From positions 62,001 to 126,000 of the forward strand of contig REDI01000039.1 in assembly GCA_007693595.1 (NCBI GenBank): a stretch of 64,000 nucleotides of DNA, written 5' to 3'. The translations under genes were made by a program, and so were the position numbers. This DNA is from Deltaproteobacteria bacterium. Its GTDB lineage: Bacteria > Myxococcota_A > UBA796 > GCA-2862545. How positions within the stretch are numbered: position 1 is the first letter of the stretch; each line of letters opens with the position of its first letter. Below the pieces are notes generated by a model. The model was not told the origin of the DNA and ran no database searches. It was given only the letters and a program-made list of their open reading frames with translations. Shown piece by piece: positions 46,883 through 64,000 of this stretch.

Positions 46883-47731
46883 GTGGGGCTGATCGACAAG
46901 CCCGATCCGGAGCGTCGGGAGCGGTGGGTCGCCGGGGGGCTGTTCTTCTCGACCTGTTGTACCGTGTTCCTGGTCTATGCGATCGGTTGGCAGGGGGAGG
47001 CGCCTCTCGAGCTAGCAGGGCGGCGCGCCTTGCTGTTTACCTTATCTTTAATGGGGATCTTGCTGCTTCACGAGCTGGGTCATGTCGCGCTCGCCATGCG
47101 CCACGGGTTTCGGATCGGCTGGCCGTGGTTCTTGCCCTTCCCCCTCTTTATCGGGACCTTGGGAGCGGTGATCCGGCTTCGCGAGATCCCGCGGACCCGC
47201 ACGGGCTTGCTCGAGATGGGCGCGGCGGGTCCCCTGGCGGGCTTGGGGGTCGTGGTGGGGGTGATCGGGCTCCGCGTCTTTCTCGGACCCCTCCATCTTG
47301 CAGACGAGAGCGTCGCTCTCGCGACCCCGCTGATCTTCCATCTGGTCCACCTCAGCTTGTTCCAAGGTCTGGCACCCCCGGTCTCGGTCCTGGATCCGCT
47401 CGGGTTCGCGGCTTGGATCGGATGTCTGGTGACCGCGATGAACCTCCTGCCGCTGGGCCAGCTCGATGGCGGGCACGTCGTCTCCGCGCTCCTGCCGACA
47501 TGGACGCGGTGGATCGGCTGGGTCGTCACCATCGCGCTGCTCTTGGGGGGGCTTCTCTGGCCGGGGTGGGCGGTCTGGGCCGTGGCCTTGCACCTGATGG
47601 GGGCGCGCCACGCGGTGCCGGTCCGCGATCCGACCGTCCCACCTGATTCGCGCGCCCGCTGGGTCGCCCTGGGAGCGCTCGTCGCGTTCGTGCTGACCTT
47701 TACGCCGGTTCCCCTTCGCTTCTCTGGCTGA
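46883..47731 (+). CDS. M50-family (site-2-protease-type) membrane metalloprotease
   Basis: Polytopic intramembrane protease: HELGH at about 63-67 within a membrane helix supplies two zinc ligands, and NLLPLGQLDGGH supplies the third (Asp). About six helices. No PDZ domain. It may cleave anti-sigma factors or other membrane proteins; the substrate is unknown. GGAGGAGA before GTG 46883 sets the start; a GTG at 46832 lacks a ribosome-binding site. The 3' end overlaps the convergent RqcH-like gene by 32 bases. Confidence 0.85.
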   Translation: MGLIDKPDPERRERWVAGGLFFSTCCTVFLVYAIGWQGEAPLELAGRRALLFTLSLMGILLLHELGHVALAMRHGFRIGWPWFLPFPLFIGTLGAVIRLREIPRTRTGLLEMGAAGPLAGLGVVVGVIGLRVFLGPLHLADESVALATPLIFHLVHLSLFQGLAPPVSVLDPLGFAAWIGCLVTAMNLLPLGQLDGGHVVSALLPTWTRWIGWVVTIALLLGGLLWPGWAVWAVALHLMGARHAVPVRDPTVPPDSRARWVALGALVAFVLTFTPVPLRFSG

Positions 47732-49142
47732 TCTCGCCCAATGCATCCACGTCGAGGTAGTCGAGGTCCGTCCGGCTCCATGCCTGGAGGACGGAGGGGT
47801 CCCGAACCACGCGAAGCACGCGTTCCTCATGTACGATCACCTTGCCGTCCGGGGCGCCCTTGATCGAGCGGACTTGGTTGGCGCGCGTATACTGAACCTC
47901 GAAGGCGACACCCTCGGGGATGCGCGCGTGAGTGCCGGCGATCTGTGCCGCGGCGAGCAGGGTGTCCAAAGAGGGGCTCTGACCGCGCTGACAGGGGATC
48001 AAGACGTGGGCTCCGGGTCGTTCGCGTAGGTGCATCCAGAAGTCGCTGGACCGCGCTCTCTGGAAGGTGAGTCTGCGGTTGCCCGATGCGTTCCGGCCGA
48101 CCAGGACCTCCTGCCCCCCGTCGGAGACCCAGGTGAACCAAGGTCCTGCGTCCCTTTGGGTGCGCTGCTTTCGACGGTGGGGCACGAGGGTTTCGAGTCG
48201 GTCCAGGGTCTGGTCATCGACCTCGTCCAATACGACCAAGGCCGCCTCGAGGCTGCGCGCGCGTCGCTCCACCCGCTCCATGTGCTCCAGCACGCGCTCT
48301 CCGGTGCGTTCAAGACGGCGGACCCTCGCGTAGAGCGCCGTGAGATTATCTCCGGGACGTTTGGTGGGGTCCACCTTGAGGAGGAAGCGACGATCCGGAT
48401 CGAAGGGATCGGGCACCGAGACCTCGGTGTCTCCACGACGGAGCAAGTGGAGAGAAGAGGCCAAGGCGTCGGCGCGCCTCCGCTCGACTTCGACCTGGTC
48501 CGCCCTGTCGAGATCGCGCTCGAGCGCCTGCAGAAGCCGCCGATCGCGGCGGAGCTGATCGCCCATCCTGCGACGCAGCTGGGACCTGCGCTCGGTGCGA
48601 CGGGCCTCGCTCTCGCGCTGCCCAAACCAGCGGGCGGCGGCTTCGTTGACCGTGGCGCGCTCGGGGATGGGAAAGCGGATGGCGAGCGCGCGGGAAGGGA
48701 GAGGGGGTGGGGGCGGGAGAGCGGGCAGCTGCGCGGGGGCTGGCCCGTCATAGGCTGCGAGGACCGCTCCGTCGTCGTCGAGGAGCCAGATCCCCCCGCG
48801 ACGGCCGGTGAGGCGCACATGGAGCCGACCACGACCGAAGATCATGTCCACCACCCGGTCGCCTGGCGTCAGCCGTAGATCGCGGAGTGGACCGTGAAGG
48901 TGCGCTCGACATGCGCCTTGAAAGCTGAAGGGGCTTCGGGGGCTGCGAAGCCGGCGCCCCTCGAGGTGTAGTCTCGCGAAAGGGCCGCGGGGTACGATGA
49001 GCAAGAAGCGCTCCCCCAGGCCTAGGTAGAGGCGGTCCCGTCGAGGCTGCCACGCCCCGGATACCGGCGTTCCTACGAACGAGGTGAGTTCGGAGACGAT
49101 CGCTTGGAGCTCTGGCTGGTTCACGGGGTTGGCCTCGCGCAA
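47700..49142 (-). CDS. RqcH-like NFACT-domain ribosome quality-control protein
   Basis: NFACT proteins add C-terminal alanine tails to nascent chains on stalled 50S subunits. The N-terminal NFACT-N domain has SGAWQPRRDRLYLGLG and the GDRVVDMIFGRGRLHVRL region. A coiled-coil segment follows at about 170-300 (RRMGDQLRRDRRLLQALERDLDRA, VRRLERTGERVLEHMERVERR). The C-terminal NFACT-R domain shows VLVGRNASGNRRLTFQRARSSDFWMHLRERPGAHVLIP. Together with SmpB this gives the chromosome two rescue routes. It diverges from a secreted SPOR-like protein gene. Confidence 0.83.
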   Translation of the reverse strand: MREANPVNQPELQAIVSELTSFVGTPVSGAWQPRRDRLYLGLGERFLLIVPRGPFARLHLEGRRLRSPRSPFSFQGACRAHLHGPLRDLRLTPGDRVVDMIFGRGRLHVRLTGRRGGIWLLDDDGAVLAAYDGPAPAQLPALPPPPPLPSRALAIRFPIPERATVNEAAARWFGQRESEARRTERRSQLRRRMGDQLRRDRRLLQALERDLDRADQVEVERRRADALASSLHLLRRGDTEVSVPDPFDPDRRFLLKVDPTKRPGDNLTALYARVRRLERTGERVLEHMERVERRARSLEAALVVLDEVDDQTLDRLETLVPHRRKQRTQRDAGPWFTWVSDGGQEVLVGRNASGNRRLTFQRARSSDFWMHLRERPGAHVLIPCQRGQSPSLDTLLAAAQIAGTHARIPEGVAFEVQYTRANQVRSIKGAPDGKVIVHEERVLRVVRDPSVLQAWSRTDLDYLDVDALGEISQRSEGEPA

Positions 49143-49172
49143 GGGGATCGCTTATTCGGACGGGGCGCCGGA

Positions 49173-50204
49173 GTGCACGTGTTGTTCAGCCTATCCATGT
49201 TGCTGGCGTCGGTCGCGGGAACCACCTTCGCCGCCGAGCCGATCACCGTGCAGGGCCCGCAGTTTGAGCAGCGTCGCGACGCGGCAGCTCACGCCCAGGC
49301 GGCTCGGGCTGCAGGGCTGCGCCCGAGGCTTCAGCGCCGCTTTCATCACGCCGAAGGATGGCGTTGGACGATCGTATTCCAGGGCTTCTCCGATCTGGCC
49401 GAAGCCACGGGGACTGCCGAGCGGGCCTCCAGCCTCACGGGGCGCAGCTATGTCGTCTATGGGGTGGAGCCGATCACCGGGCCGAGGCTGGCCGAGCCGA
49501 TCGAGCTGGATCAGCCCATCGATCCTGTCGCCGTCATGCTTCGAACACGCCGAAACCACGGCCCGATAGACGCCTTGGAGCGCGTGGAGCACGCCACGTC
49601 GGTCACCTTCCGATTCATCCGCCGAACACCTGACGGACGAACCATCCACCACGAGTACGTACGCGACGGACGGTATGGGTACCTGAAGTTCTGGCAGCCC
49701 GATGTCCCGGGGGCGGGTGGTGAGTTCATCGTGCGCGACGGCCAGGGCTTCTCCGCCACCCCAGATGGCGACCTCTCCGTGCGCGATCTGCACCGCACCA
49801 GGGACCGCATCGCCCGCTTCGCTCCGGAACGAGTGCTGCATCCCGTGCTCTTGTTGTCCCGCGCACTGATCGAGCGCCGCGAGCTCGCGTTGGCGACCCC
49901 CACCCCGGGGCGCGCGACAGATCTCGAGGTCCTCTACGCCTTCAAGGGGGACCACCTCGCGGGCCCAGCCCGACTGTGGATCGATCCCCACCTCTCCCGC
50001 GTGCTCCGCTTCGAGCTCGGCGAGAACGAGCGCGCGGTCATGCGAGAGCTTCGAGGTAGCCTCGGGCACGAGCTGGGTCTGCCGCGGGAGCTGATCACGC
50101 GGCGCGGCGGGGTCGAGATCGACCGGATCCAGATCTTGGAACTCTCTGTGACAGATGGGCATAAACCAACATCTTCGGGTGCTCCGGGTCTCCTCGATCC
50201 CTGA
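49173..50204 (+). CDS. Secreted protein with SPOR-like N-terminal repeat, unknown function
   Basis: Signal peptide VHVLFSLSMLLASVAGTTFAAEP with start at GTG 49173 (GTG 49179 or ATG 49197 also possible). Residues 24-110 show a SPOR-like beta-alpha-beta pattern (TVQGPQFEQRRDAAAHAQAARAAGLRPRLQRRF, WRWTIVFQGFSDLAEATGTAERASSLTG). The rest is beta-rich and includes VHEYVRDGRYGYLKFWQPD-like residues about 170-195 and LEVLYAFKGDHLAGPARLWIDPHLSRVLRFEL near residue 250. I do not recognise a family for that part. Periplasmic, probably envelope-associated. Confidence 0.65.
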   Translation: MHVLFSLSMLLASVAGTTFAAEPITVQGPQFEQRRDAAAHAQAARAAGLRPRLQRRFHHAEGWRWTIVFQGFSDLAEATGTAERASSLTGRSYVVYGVEPITGPRLAEPIELDQPIDPVAVMLRTRRNHGPIDALERVEHATSVTFRFIRRTPDGRTIHHEYVRDGRYGYLKFWQPDVPGAGGEFIVRDGQGFSATPDGDLSVRDLHRTRDRIARFAPERVLHPVLLLSRALIERRELALATPTPGRATDLEVLYAFKGDHLAGPARLWIDPHLSRVLRFELGENERAVMRELRGSLGHELGLPRELITRRGGVEIDRIQILELSVTDGHKPTSSGAPGLLDP

Positions 50205-50217
50205 ATCGAGGCACCCG
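50176..50217 (+). terminator. Terminator-like hairpin ending the SPOR-like gene
   Basis: Outer stem CGGGTGC/GCACCCG (50176-50182, 50211-50217) and inner stem CTCGAT/ATCGAG (50193-50198, 50205-50210) overlap the gene's end. There is no T-tract; the tRNA promoter begins right after. Confidence 0.45.
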
Positions 50218-50219
50218 CC

Positions 50220-50246
50220 TTGACATCGGCGCGCAGTCTTCATAAG
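50220..50246 (+). promoter_or_regulatory. Promoter of the tRNA-tuf operon
   Basis: A consensus -35 TTGACA at 50220-50225 is followed 15-16 bases later by CATAAG/ATAAGG and a GC-rich discriminator (GACGGCGGCGCTGCG). This layout is typical of stringently controlled stable-RNA promoters. It lies about 50 bases upstream of tRNA-Thr. Confidence 0.6.
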
Positions 50247-50296
50247 GACGGCGGCGCTGCGAATGGGGACTCCGATAGGGTCCCCGACCGGTCATC

Positions 50297-50372
50297 GCTG
50301 GCGTAGCTCAACTGGTAGAGCAGCTGATTTGTAATCAGCAGGTTGTGGGTTCAAGTCCCGTCGCCAGCTCCA
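50297..50372 (+). tRNA. tRNA-Thr (UGU)
   Basis: Acceptor GCTGGCG/CGCCAGC, anticodon stem CTGAT-TTGTAAT-CAG with TGT, T-arm with GGTTCAAGTCCC, encoded CCA. First of the tRNA-Thr-Tyr-Gly-Thr-tuf group, the same order as in many proteobacteria. Confidence 0.95.
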
Positions 50373-50401
50373 CCGCGATCTCTGATTCACCAATATCCTT
50401 C

Positions 50402-50487
50402 GGGGGGATGCCCGAGCGGCCAAAGGGAGCGGGCTGTAAACCCGCCGGCTTACGCCTACACTGGTTCGAATCCAGTTCCCCCCACCA
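50402..50487 (+). tRNA. tRNA-Tyr (GUA)
   Basis: Acceptor GGGGGGA/TCCCCCC, anticodon GTA, long variable arm (class II), T-arm ACTGG-TTCGAAT-CCAGT, encoded CCA. Confidence 0.95.
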
Positions 50488-50495
50488 TTCTCGGG

Positions 50496-50563
50496 CGGAC
50501 TTCCGTCCGATTCGTCGAAGGGCAGCCCTGCTGCCTTGACCCGAGCCAGACAGCTTTGCTGTC
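50496..50563 (+). repeat. Three tandem hairpins in the tRNA-Tyr/tRNA-Gly spacer
   Basis: Perfect short inverted repeats: CGGAC-TTCC-GTCCG (50496-50509), GGCAG-CCCTG-CTGCC (50521-50535) and GACAGC-TTT-GCTGTC (50549-50563). They fill the longest spacer of the tRNA cluster and may guide RNase processing of the precursor. Confidence 0.6.
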
Positions 50564-50568
50564 GCCAC

Positions 50569-50644
50569 GCGGGAATAGCTCAGTTGGAAGAGCATCGGCC
50601 TTCCAAGCCGAAGGTCGCGGGTTCGAGCCCCGTTTCCCGCTCCA
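50569..50644 (+). tRNA. tRNA-Gly (UCC)
   Basis: Acceptor GCGGGAA/TTCCCGC, anticodon stem-loop CGGCC-TTCCAAG-CCG with TCC, T-arm with GGTTCGAGCCCC, encoded CCA. Confidence 0.95.
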
Positions 50645-50649
50645 TCGTT

Positions 50650-50724
50650 GCCCATGTAGCTCAGAGGTAGAGCACCTCCTTGGTAAGGAGGAGGTCACCG
50701 GTTCAATTCCGGTCATGGGCTCCA
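50650..50724 (+). tRNA. tRNA-Thr (GGU)
   Basis: Acceptor GCCCATG/CATGGGC, anticodon loop TTGGTAA with GGT, T-arm CCGG-TTCAATT-CCGG, encoded CCA. Followed by tuf after 66 bases. Confidence 0.95.
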
Positions 50725-50790
50725 TTCGTTACCACCGCACGCGGCCGCAGCCGGCTAAATCCGCCTTAGGGGCGGTTCTTAGGAGACAAC

Positions 50791-51981
<1,191 letters not shown>

Positions 51982-52003
51982 GCCTCTCGGCTTTGTCACT
52001 CGA

Positions 52004-52053
52004 GGGTGGGCGGGTCTCCCGTCCACCCTTGCGCGTGCTAGCACTCTGTGCTA
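52004..52053 (+). terminator. Paired hairpins between tuf and secE
   Basis: An 11-bp stem with one G-U pair (GGGTGGGCGGG, TCT loop, CCCGTCCACCC; 52004-52028) is followed by TAGCAC-TCT-GTGCTA (52039-52053). Only TT follows the first stem, so it is not a canonical intrinsic terminator; it may partly terminate or be processed between tuf and secE. Confidence 0.5.
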
Positions 52054-52095
52054 GAGCGCGTCGCGCTTCGCGCACCCTCACTGGAGTCAGCAGTC

Positions 52096-52482
52096 ATGCG
52101 CCATCTGCCTTGGGTCATTCTGTCGATCGCCATCTCGGCGATCCTGACTGCCATGGTTGTGAGCACGGCGCTCCACTCCGCTCTCATGTTCTTCGGCATC
52201 GCAGACATTCGGGTGTTGGGGTCCCCCTTGGCGCTCAGCACGGTCATCGCGGTCGTCGTCGGTCTGGCCGGATTCCTCGTCGTACTTCGGACCCGCAAGT
52301 ACGTCACGTTCATCGACGAGGTCGTCGGTGAGCTGGCCAAGGTCTCGTGGCCCACCCGCGAAGAGACCGTCAAGGCCAGCATCACGGTGGTTGGTACCAC
52401 CATCTTCACCGCAGCGCTCCTGGCCTCCTACGACTATGTCTTTAAGAACATCGCCGACTATTTCTTGTTCAACCAGAGCTGA
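52096..52482 (+). CDS. secE: Preprotein translocase subunit SecE
   Basis: Membrane subunit of SecYEG. Three predicted helices (about 5-25, 40-61 and 93-115), as in E. coli. Between the last two is the conserved amphipathic segment FIDEVVGELAKVSWPTREETVKAS. Length 128. ATG 52096; the frame is open 16 codons upstream. tRNA-Trp, often found before secE, is absent. Confidence 0.94.
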   Translation: MRHLPWVILSIAISAILTAMVVSTALHSALMFFGIADIRVLGSPLALSTVIAVVVGLAGFLVVLRTRKYVTFIDEVVGELAKVSWPTREETVKASITVVGTTIFTAALLASYDYVFKNIADYFLFNQS

Positions 52483-52553
52483 ACTCCAGCTCTCTGGATC
52501 CTGCGCCGGCTCGCGCCGCGCATCTCGTTCACCAACTCCCTGAGGGATCGTTC

Positions 52554-53084
52554 ATGGCCATGCGCTGGTACGCCGTCAATACGTTGTCTGGCTCCGAAGA
52601 GCGAGCCCGACAGGCCTTGGAGCAGAGGGTCAAGATGTACGGTCTCGATGACCGCATTCGAACCATCCTCGTGCCTTCCGAGACCGTGATCGATCCGAAG
52701 ACCAAGCGCAAGGTCACCCGCAGGTTCTTTCCTGGCTATATGCTGGTAGAGATGGAGCTCGACAAGCAGACCCTGCACGTCGTGCAGGACACTCCCAAGA
52801 TCATCGGCTTCGTGGGTGACAAGCGCAACCCGCCCCCCGTGCCCCAGTCCGAGGTCGAGAAGATCACGGGCATGCTCAAGAAAGACACCGAAGAAGCACC
52901 TCGCCCGGTGGTCAACTTCTCGCTTGGCGAAGAGGTCCGGTTGACGGAAGGCCCCTACGCCTCCATGAGCGGCATCGTCGACGAGATCAACGAAGCGCGC
53001 GGCAAGCTCAGGGTCACCATCACCATCTTCGGGCGCCCAGTCTCTACCGAGCTCGGCTTCCACCAGGTCGAGAAGATCGCCTGA
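52554..53084 (+). CDS. nusG: Transcription termination/antitermination factor NusG
   Basis: Binds RNA polymerase through its NGN domain (RWYAVNTLSGSEERARQALEQRV, FFPGYMLVEMELD, VVQDTPKIIGFVGDKRNPPPV) and Rho or S10 through the C-terminal KOW domain (LGEEVRLTEGPYASMSGIVDEINEARGKLRVTITIFGR). Length 176. Starts at ATG 52554, 71 bases after secE. Confidence 0.97.
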   Translation: MAMRWYAVNTLSGSEERARQALEQRVKMYGLDDRIRTILVPSETVIDPKTKRKVTRRFFPGYMLVEMELDKQTLHVVQDTPKIIGFVGDKRNPPPVPQSEVEKITGMLKKDTEEAPRPVVNFSLGEEVRLTEGPYASMSGIVDEINEARGKLRVTITIFGRPVSTELGFHQVEKIA

Positions 53085-53148
53085 TCACTCGATAACTCTG
53101 CACTAAATTTCGAACCGGCTCGGTTCTCCATTCGATCGAGGTTTCGCC

Positions 53149-53580
53149 ATGGCCAAAAAGGTCGTCAACCAAATCAAGCTCCAGATCCCCGCGGGGCAGG
53201 CTCGGCCCGCTCCGCCGGTCGGCCCTGCCCTGGGTCAGGCGGGCGTGAACATCAAGCAGTTCTGCGATGAGTTCAACAACCGCACCAAAGAGCAGGCCAA
53301 GGACGGCATGGTGATCCCCGTGGTCATCACGGTCTTCAACGATCGGTCCTTCACCTTCATCACCAAGACCCCGCCCGTCGCGGGCCTGCTGCTCAAGGCA
53401 GCGGGCATCCAGAAGGGCTCGGGTGAGCCCAACCTGAACAAGGTGGGTACGGTGACCATGGCCCAGGTCGAAGAGATCGCCCGCATCAAGCTTCCTGATC
53501 TTAACTGCACCAACCTGGAGTCGGCTGTGAACCAGGTGGTGGGTACTGCGCTCTCGTCGGGAATTATCGTCGAGGGCTAA
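53149..53580 (+). CDS. rplK: 50S ribosomal protein L11
   Basis: Binds the GTPase-associated region of 23S rRNA. It shows [56 protein letters not shown] and a C-terminal rRNA-binding domain ending in [10 protein letters not shown]. Length 143. ATG 53149. Confidence 0.97.
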   Translation: MAKKVVNQIKLQIPAGQARPAPPVGPALGQAGVNIKQFCDEFNNRTKEQAKDGMVIPVVITVFNDRSFTFITKTPPVAGLLLKAAGIQKGSGEPNLNKVGTVTMAQVEEIARIKLPDLNCTNLESAVNQVVGTALSSGIIVEG

Positions 53581-53683
53581 CCTAGACTTGGACCCGTTGG
53601 GGGAGGGTGGCCGACGCCCGCTTACCCCGGCCCCAAGAGGGGTGTCCGCGCCTGAAGGCGTGTCCATCCCAAGAGAGGACAGC

Positions 53684-54406
53684 GTGCCGAATACCGGCAA
53701 GCGTTTCCAGGCGATTCGCCAGAAGGTCGATTCCGACCGAAGGTACTCGCTCGACGAAGCGCTAGAGATAATGAAGGAGACAGCCACTGCGAAGTTCGAC
53801 GAATCCGTCGACATCGCAGTCCGGCTCGGGGTGAACCCCCGCCAGGCGGACCAGATGGTCCGTGGTGCGGTCGCGCTCCCTCATGGCACTGGCAAAGTGA
53901 TCCGCGTGGCGGTCTTTGCCGAGGGCGATGCCGCCCGTGCCGCCGAGGAAGCTGGCGCTGACTACGTAGGCGGGATGCAGCTCATTCAGAAGATCCAGAC
54001 CGAAGGCTGGACCGAGTTCGACAAGGCGATCGCCGTTCGCGCGATGATGGCCAAGGTCGGTCGGATCGGCCGGATCCTGGGCCCACGTGGACTCATGCCC
54101 AACCCCAAGACTGGGACGGTGGTCGCCCCCGAAGCGGTGGCTGAAGCCGTTCGCGAGGTCAAGGGGGGCCGGATCGACTTCCGAGTCGAGAAGGCAGGCA
54201 TCGTGCACACGTCGGTCGGCAAGGCGAGCATGACCAACGATCAGCTGCGCGACAATGTTCTCGCATTGATCGGCACCTTGGTTCGGCTCAAGCCTTCGAC
54301 GGCCAAGGGCGTCTACATGCGCAGCGTCGCGCTCTCCACAACGATGGGTCCGGGCATCCGCCTCGACACCAACGATGTGATCCGCGCTAGCTCCGAACGC
54401 CGGTGA
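53684..54406 (+). CDS. rplA: 50S ribosomal protein L1
   Basis: Forms the L1 stalk that helps release E-site tRNA. It shows FDESVDIAVRLGVNPRQADQMVRGAVALPHGTGK, LGPRGLMPNPKTGTV, GRIDFRVEKAGIVH and GVYMRSVALSTTMGPGI. GAGAGGA upstream of GTG 53684 sets the start; the open frame before it crosses the 103-base rplK-rplA spacer. Length 240. Confidence 0.96.
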   Translation: MPNTGKRFQAIRQKVDSDRRYSLDEALEIMKETATAKFDESVDIAVRLGVNPRQADQMVRGAVALPHGTGKVIRVAVFAEGDAARAAEEAGADYVGGMQLIQKIQTEGWTEFDKAIAVRAMMAKVGRIGRILGPRGLMPNPKTGTVVAPEAVAEAVREVKGGRIDFRVEKAGIVHTSVGKASMTNDQLRDNVLALIGTLVRLKPSTAKGVYMRSVALSTTMGPGIRLDTNDVIRASSERR

Positions 54407-54414
54407 GGTGACCG

Positions 54415-54939
54415 ATGAATCGTGAACAAAAAGAAGCTTTCATCGAAGATGTCCGTGAGCAGTTTCTCGCTGCTCCCTTGGTCATCCTCACGGACTGGAA
54501 GGGGTCGACCGTCGCCGAGATGGACACGCTGCGCCGCGCTTGCGAGCCGGTGGGCGTCCAGTTCCGCGTGGTCAAGAACACCCTGTGCCGCCGTGCGGTC
54601 CAAGGCACCGAGCTCGAGCCGCTCAGTGACCACTTCAAGGGCAACATCGGGGTGTTCTTCGCCGGCGAGGATCCCATCGCCGCCGCCAAGCTCTTCCGTG
54701 AGCAGAAGAAAGAGAACGAGAAGTTGATCTGTCGCGTGGGTTTCTTCGAGGGCACGCTCCTCGACGAAAAGGGCGTGGACACGGTCGCTGACCTTCCGTC
54801 TCGCGAAGAACTGCTCGTTACCTTGCTTCGTACCATCCAAGAGGGCCCGCGTCGCGTCCTCGGAGTCCTTCAGGGCCCCGCTCGCGACCTGCTCTACCTT
54901 CTCAACAACTACGCTGCGAAGCTCGAGGACGCGGGCTGA
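54415..54939 (+). CDS. rplJ: 50S ribosomal protein L10
   Basis: Base of the L7/L12 stalk. It shows VREQFLAAPLVILTDWKGSTVAEMDTLRR, FRVVKNTLCRRAV, NIGVFFAGEDPIAAAKLF and the L7/L12-binding C-terminal helix. Length 174. Only eight bases separate it from rplA, leaving no room for the L10 leader that usually sits here. Confidence 0.95.
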   Translation: MNREQKEAFIEDVREQFLAAPLVILTDWKGSTVAEMDTLRRACEPVGVQFRVVKNTLCRRAVQGTELEPLSDHFKGNIGVFFAGEDPIAAAKLFREQKKENEKLICRVGFFEGTLLDEKGVDTVADLPSREELLVTLLRTIQEGPRRVLGVLQGPARDLLYLLNNYAAKLEDAG

Positions 54940-55032
54940 GCCCGCCGATTCGACTCTTCGTCTCCATCTCATGTCCTAAGGCCCCGTCAGGGCAACCGCC
55001 CAAGAGGCGAGGCCACCCATCGGAGGAATCCC

Positions 55033-55410
55033 ATGTCCGTTTCCCAAGATCAAGTTGTCGACTACATCAAGAACCTCAAGCTCTCCGAGGTCAAGGATCT
55101 GATCTCGATCCTCGAAGACGAGCTCGGTGTCGAGGCCTCCGCCCCGGTCGCCATCGCTGGCCCCGCGGCGGGCGGCGCGGCTGAGGCTGCCGAAGAGCAG
55201 ACCGAGTTCGACGTCATCATGACCTCCTTCGGCGCCAAGAAGATCGCCGTCATCAAGGTGGTCCGCGAGCTTACCGGGCTCGGTCTCAAGGAGGCCAAGG
55301 CCATGGTCGACGAGGTTCCTGCCAAGGTCAAGGAAGCCATCTCCAAGGAAGAGGCCGACGCTGCTGCGGCCAAGCTCGAGGAAGCCGGCGCCAGCGTCGA
55401 GGTCAAGTGA
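55033..55410 (+). CDS. rplL: 50S ribosomal protein L7/L12
   Basis: Multimeric stalk protein recruiting translation GTPases. N-terminal dimerisation domain ([28 protein letters not shown]), Ala-rich hinge, and C-terminal domain with [43 protein letters not shown]. Length 125. GGAGGAATCCC precedes ATG 55033. Confidence 0.97.
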   Translation: MSVSQDQVVDYIKNLKLSEVKDLISILEDELGVEASAPVAIAGPAAGGAAEAAEEQTEFDVIMTSFGAKKIAVIKVVRELTGLGLKEAKAMVDEVPAKVKEAISKEEADAAAAKLEEAGASVEVK

Positions 55411-55705
55411 TCTCGGCCTTCATGGCCCATCATCCGCTCTGCTCCGGGGTTTACCCGACCGTCTTCGGAGCATCTCTACCGCCATCCGGCGGCTCGCGTG
55501 CCCCCTTCGGGGGGCCGCGAGGAGGTCGGTATCGTAGCGGGCTGATCCTGACCGCAACCCTCTCGCGCCTTCATCACCCCTTTCGAGCCCCGCTTCACGG
55601 CGCCGTGGCTCACCGAGCCGGTACGCCTCGCTGCGCGCCGGCTTTGGGTGCTTGTGATGGCAATCCGTGCTCCCGCACATCCGCGCCCCTTCGAGGAGTC
55701 ATCTG
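55411..55705 (+). promoter_or_regulatory. rplL-rpoB spacer with two hairpins
   Basis: 295 bases with no credible ORF. CCGCC-ATCC-GGCGG (55479-55492) is followed by GCCCCC-TTCG-GGGGGC (55500-55515), the latter with a stable UUCG loop. In E. coli this spacer holds an attenuator and an RNase III site that set the rpl:rpo ratio; these stems could do the same here. No T-tract. Confidence 0.55.
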
Positions 55706-59911
<4,206 letters not shown>

Positions 59912-59989
59912 CCCTTTTTTCCTTTCTCGGGTCGCCCCTCCGGGCGGCCCTCGCTGACCTCTGGTCTGCTCTTGCCCCAGGAGATCGCC

Positions 59990-64000
<4,011 letters not shown>

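Overview
The window is GC-rich chromosome from a Gram-negative bacterium, most likely a deltaproteobacterial or Myxococcota-type lineage. The dcw cluster has a DNPR-type (meso-DAP) MurE. There are periplasmic and outer-membrane lipoproteins, a TonB-dependent receptor and a Pal/CpoB pair. The RNA polymerase subunits carry proteobacterial-style insertions, including the SI3 insertion in the beta-prime trigger loop. Genes are packed with ATGA/GTGA overlaps. GTG and TTG starts are frequent.

Layout. 1-1550 (minus): a VKOR-thioredoxin fusion that runs off the window edge, and smpB. 1551-17964 (plus): a dcw division/peptidoglycan cluster, mraZ-rsmH-ftsL-ftsI-murE-murF-mraY-murD-ftsW-murC-murB-ddl-ftsQ-ftsZ, opened by a four-repeat MraZ operator. 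Its usual members murG and ftsA are missing, and its MurB has lost conserved active-site residues. 17945-23645: a convergent TPR protein, a hairpin-rich leader, two convergent membrane glycosyltransferases whose 3' ends overlap, and a Pal/CpoB envelope pair. 23774-31242: an intrinsic-terminator-like element, then rimP-nusA-ylxR/L7Ae-infB-DUF503-hypothetical-dprA. 31315-33858: a small protein, a Xer recombinase and purA. 33920-34348: tRNA-Lys(UUU) and, on the other strand, tRNA-Glu(UUC).

34444-40314: a two-gene minus-strand operon (LpoB/CsgG-like TPR-SH3 protein plus caspase-like lipoprotein), an alpha/beta hydrolase and a TonB receptor. 40570-45800: a small ORF, an E. coli-type quinol:fumarate reductase frdABCD, an HMG-CoA-lyase-like enzyme and a double-FHA protein. 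45844-50204: a DnaJ/CbpA co-chaperone, an M50 (site-2-type) protease, an RqcH/NFACT protein and a secreted SPOR-like protein. 50220-64000: a stable-RNA-type promoter, tRNA-Thr(UGU)-Tyr(GUA)-Gly(UCC)-Thr(GGU), tuf, secE, nusG, rplKAJL, rpoB and a 5'-partial rpoC.

Most of the window is core information-processing and envelope machinery. The strongest departures from the expected pattern are: an in-frame insertion of about 245 residues in RpoC, where other bacteria have only a short linker; the degenerate MurB together with the absence of murG and ftsA; the caspase-like lipoprotein operon; a possible long FtsZ isoform; and RNA-structure elements at the rimP start and upstream of the GT2 gene. 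All function calls come from reading motifs by eye; no database search was run.
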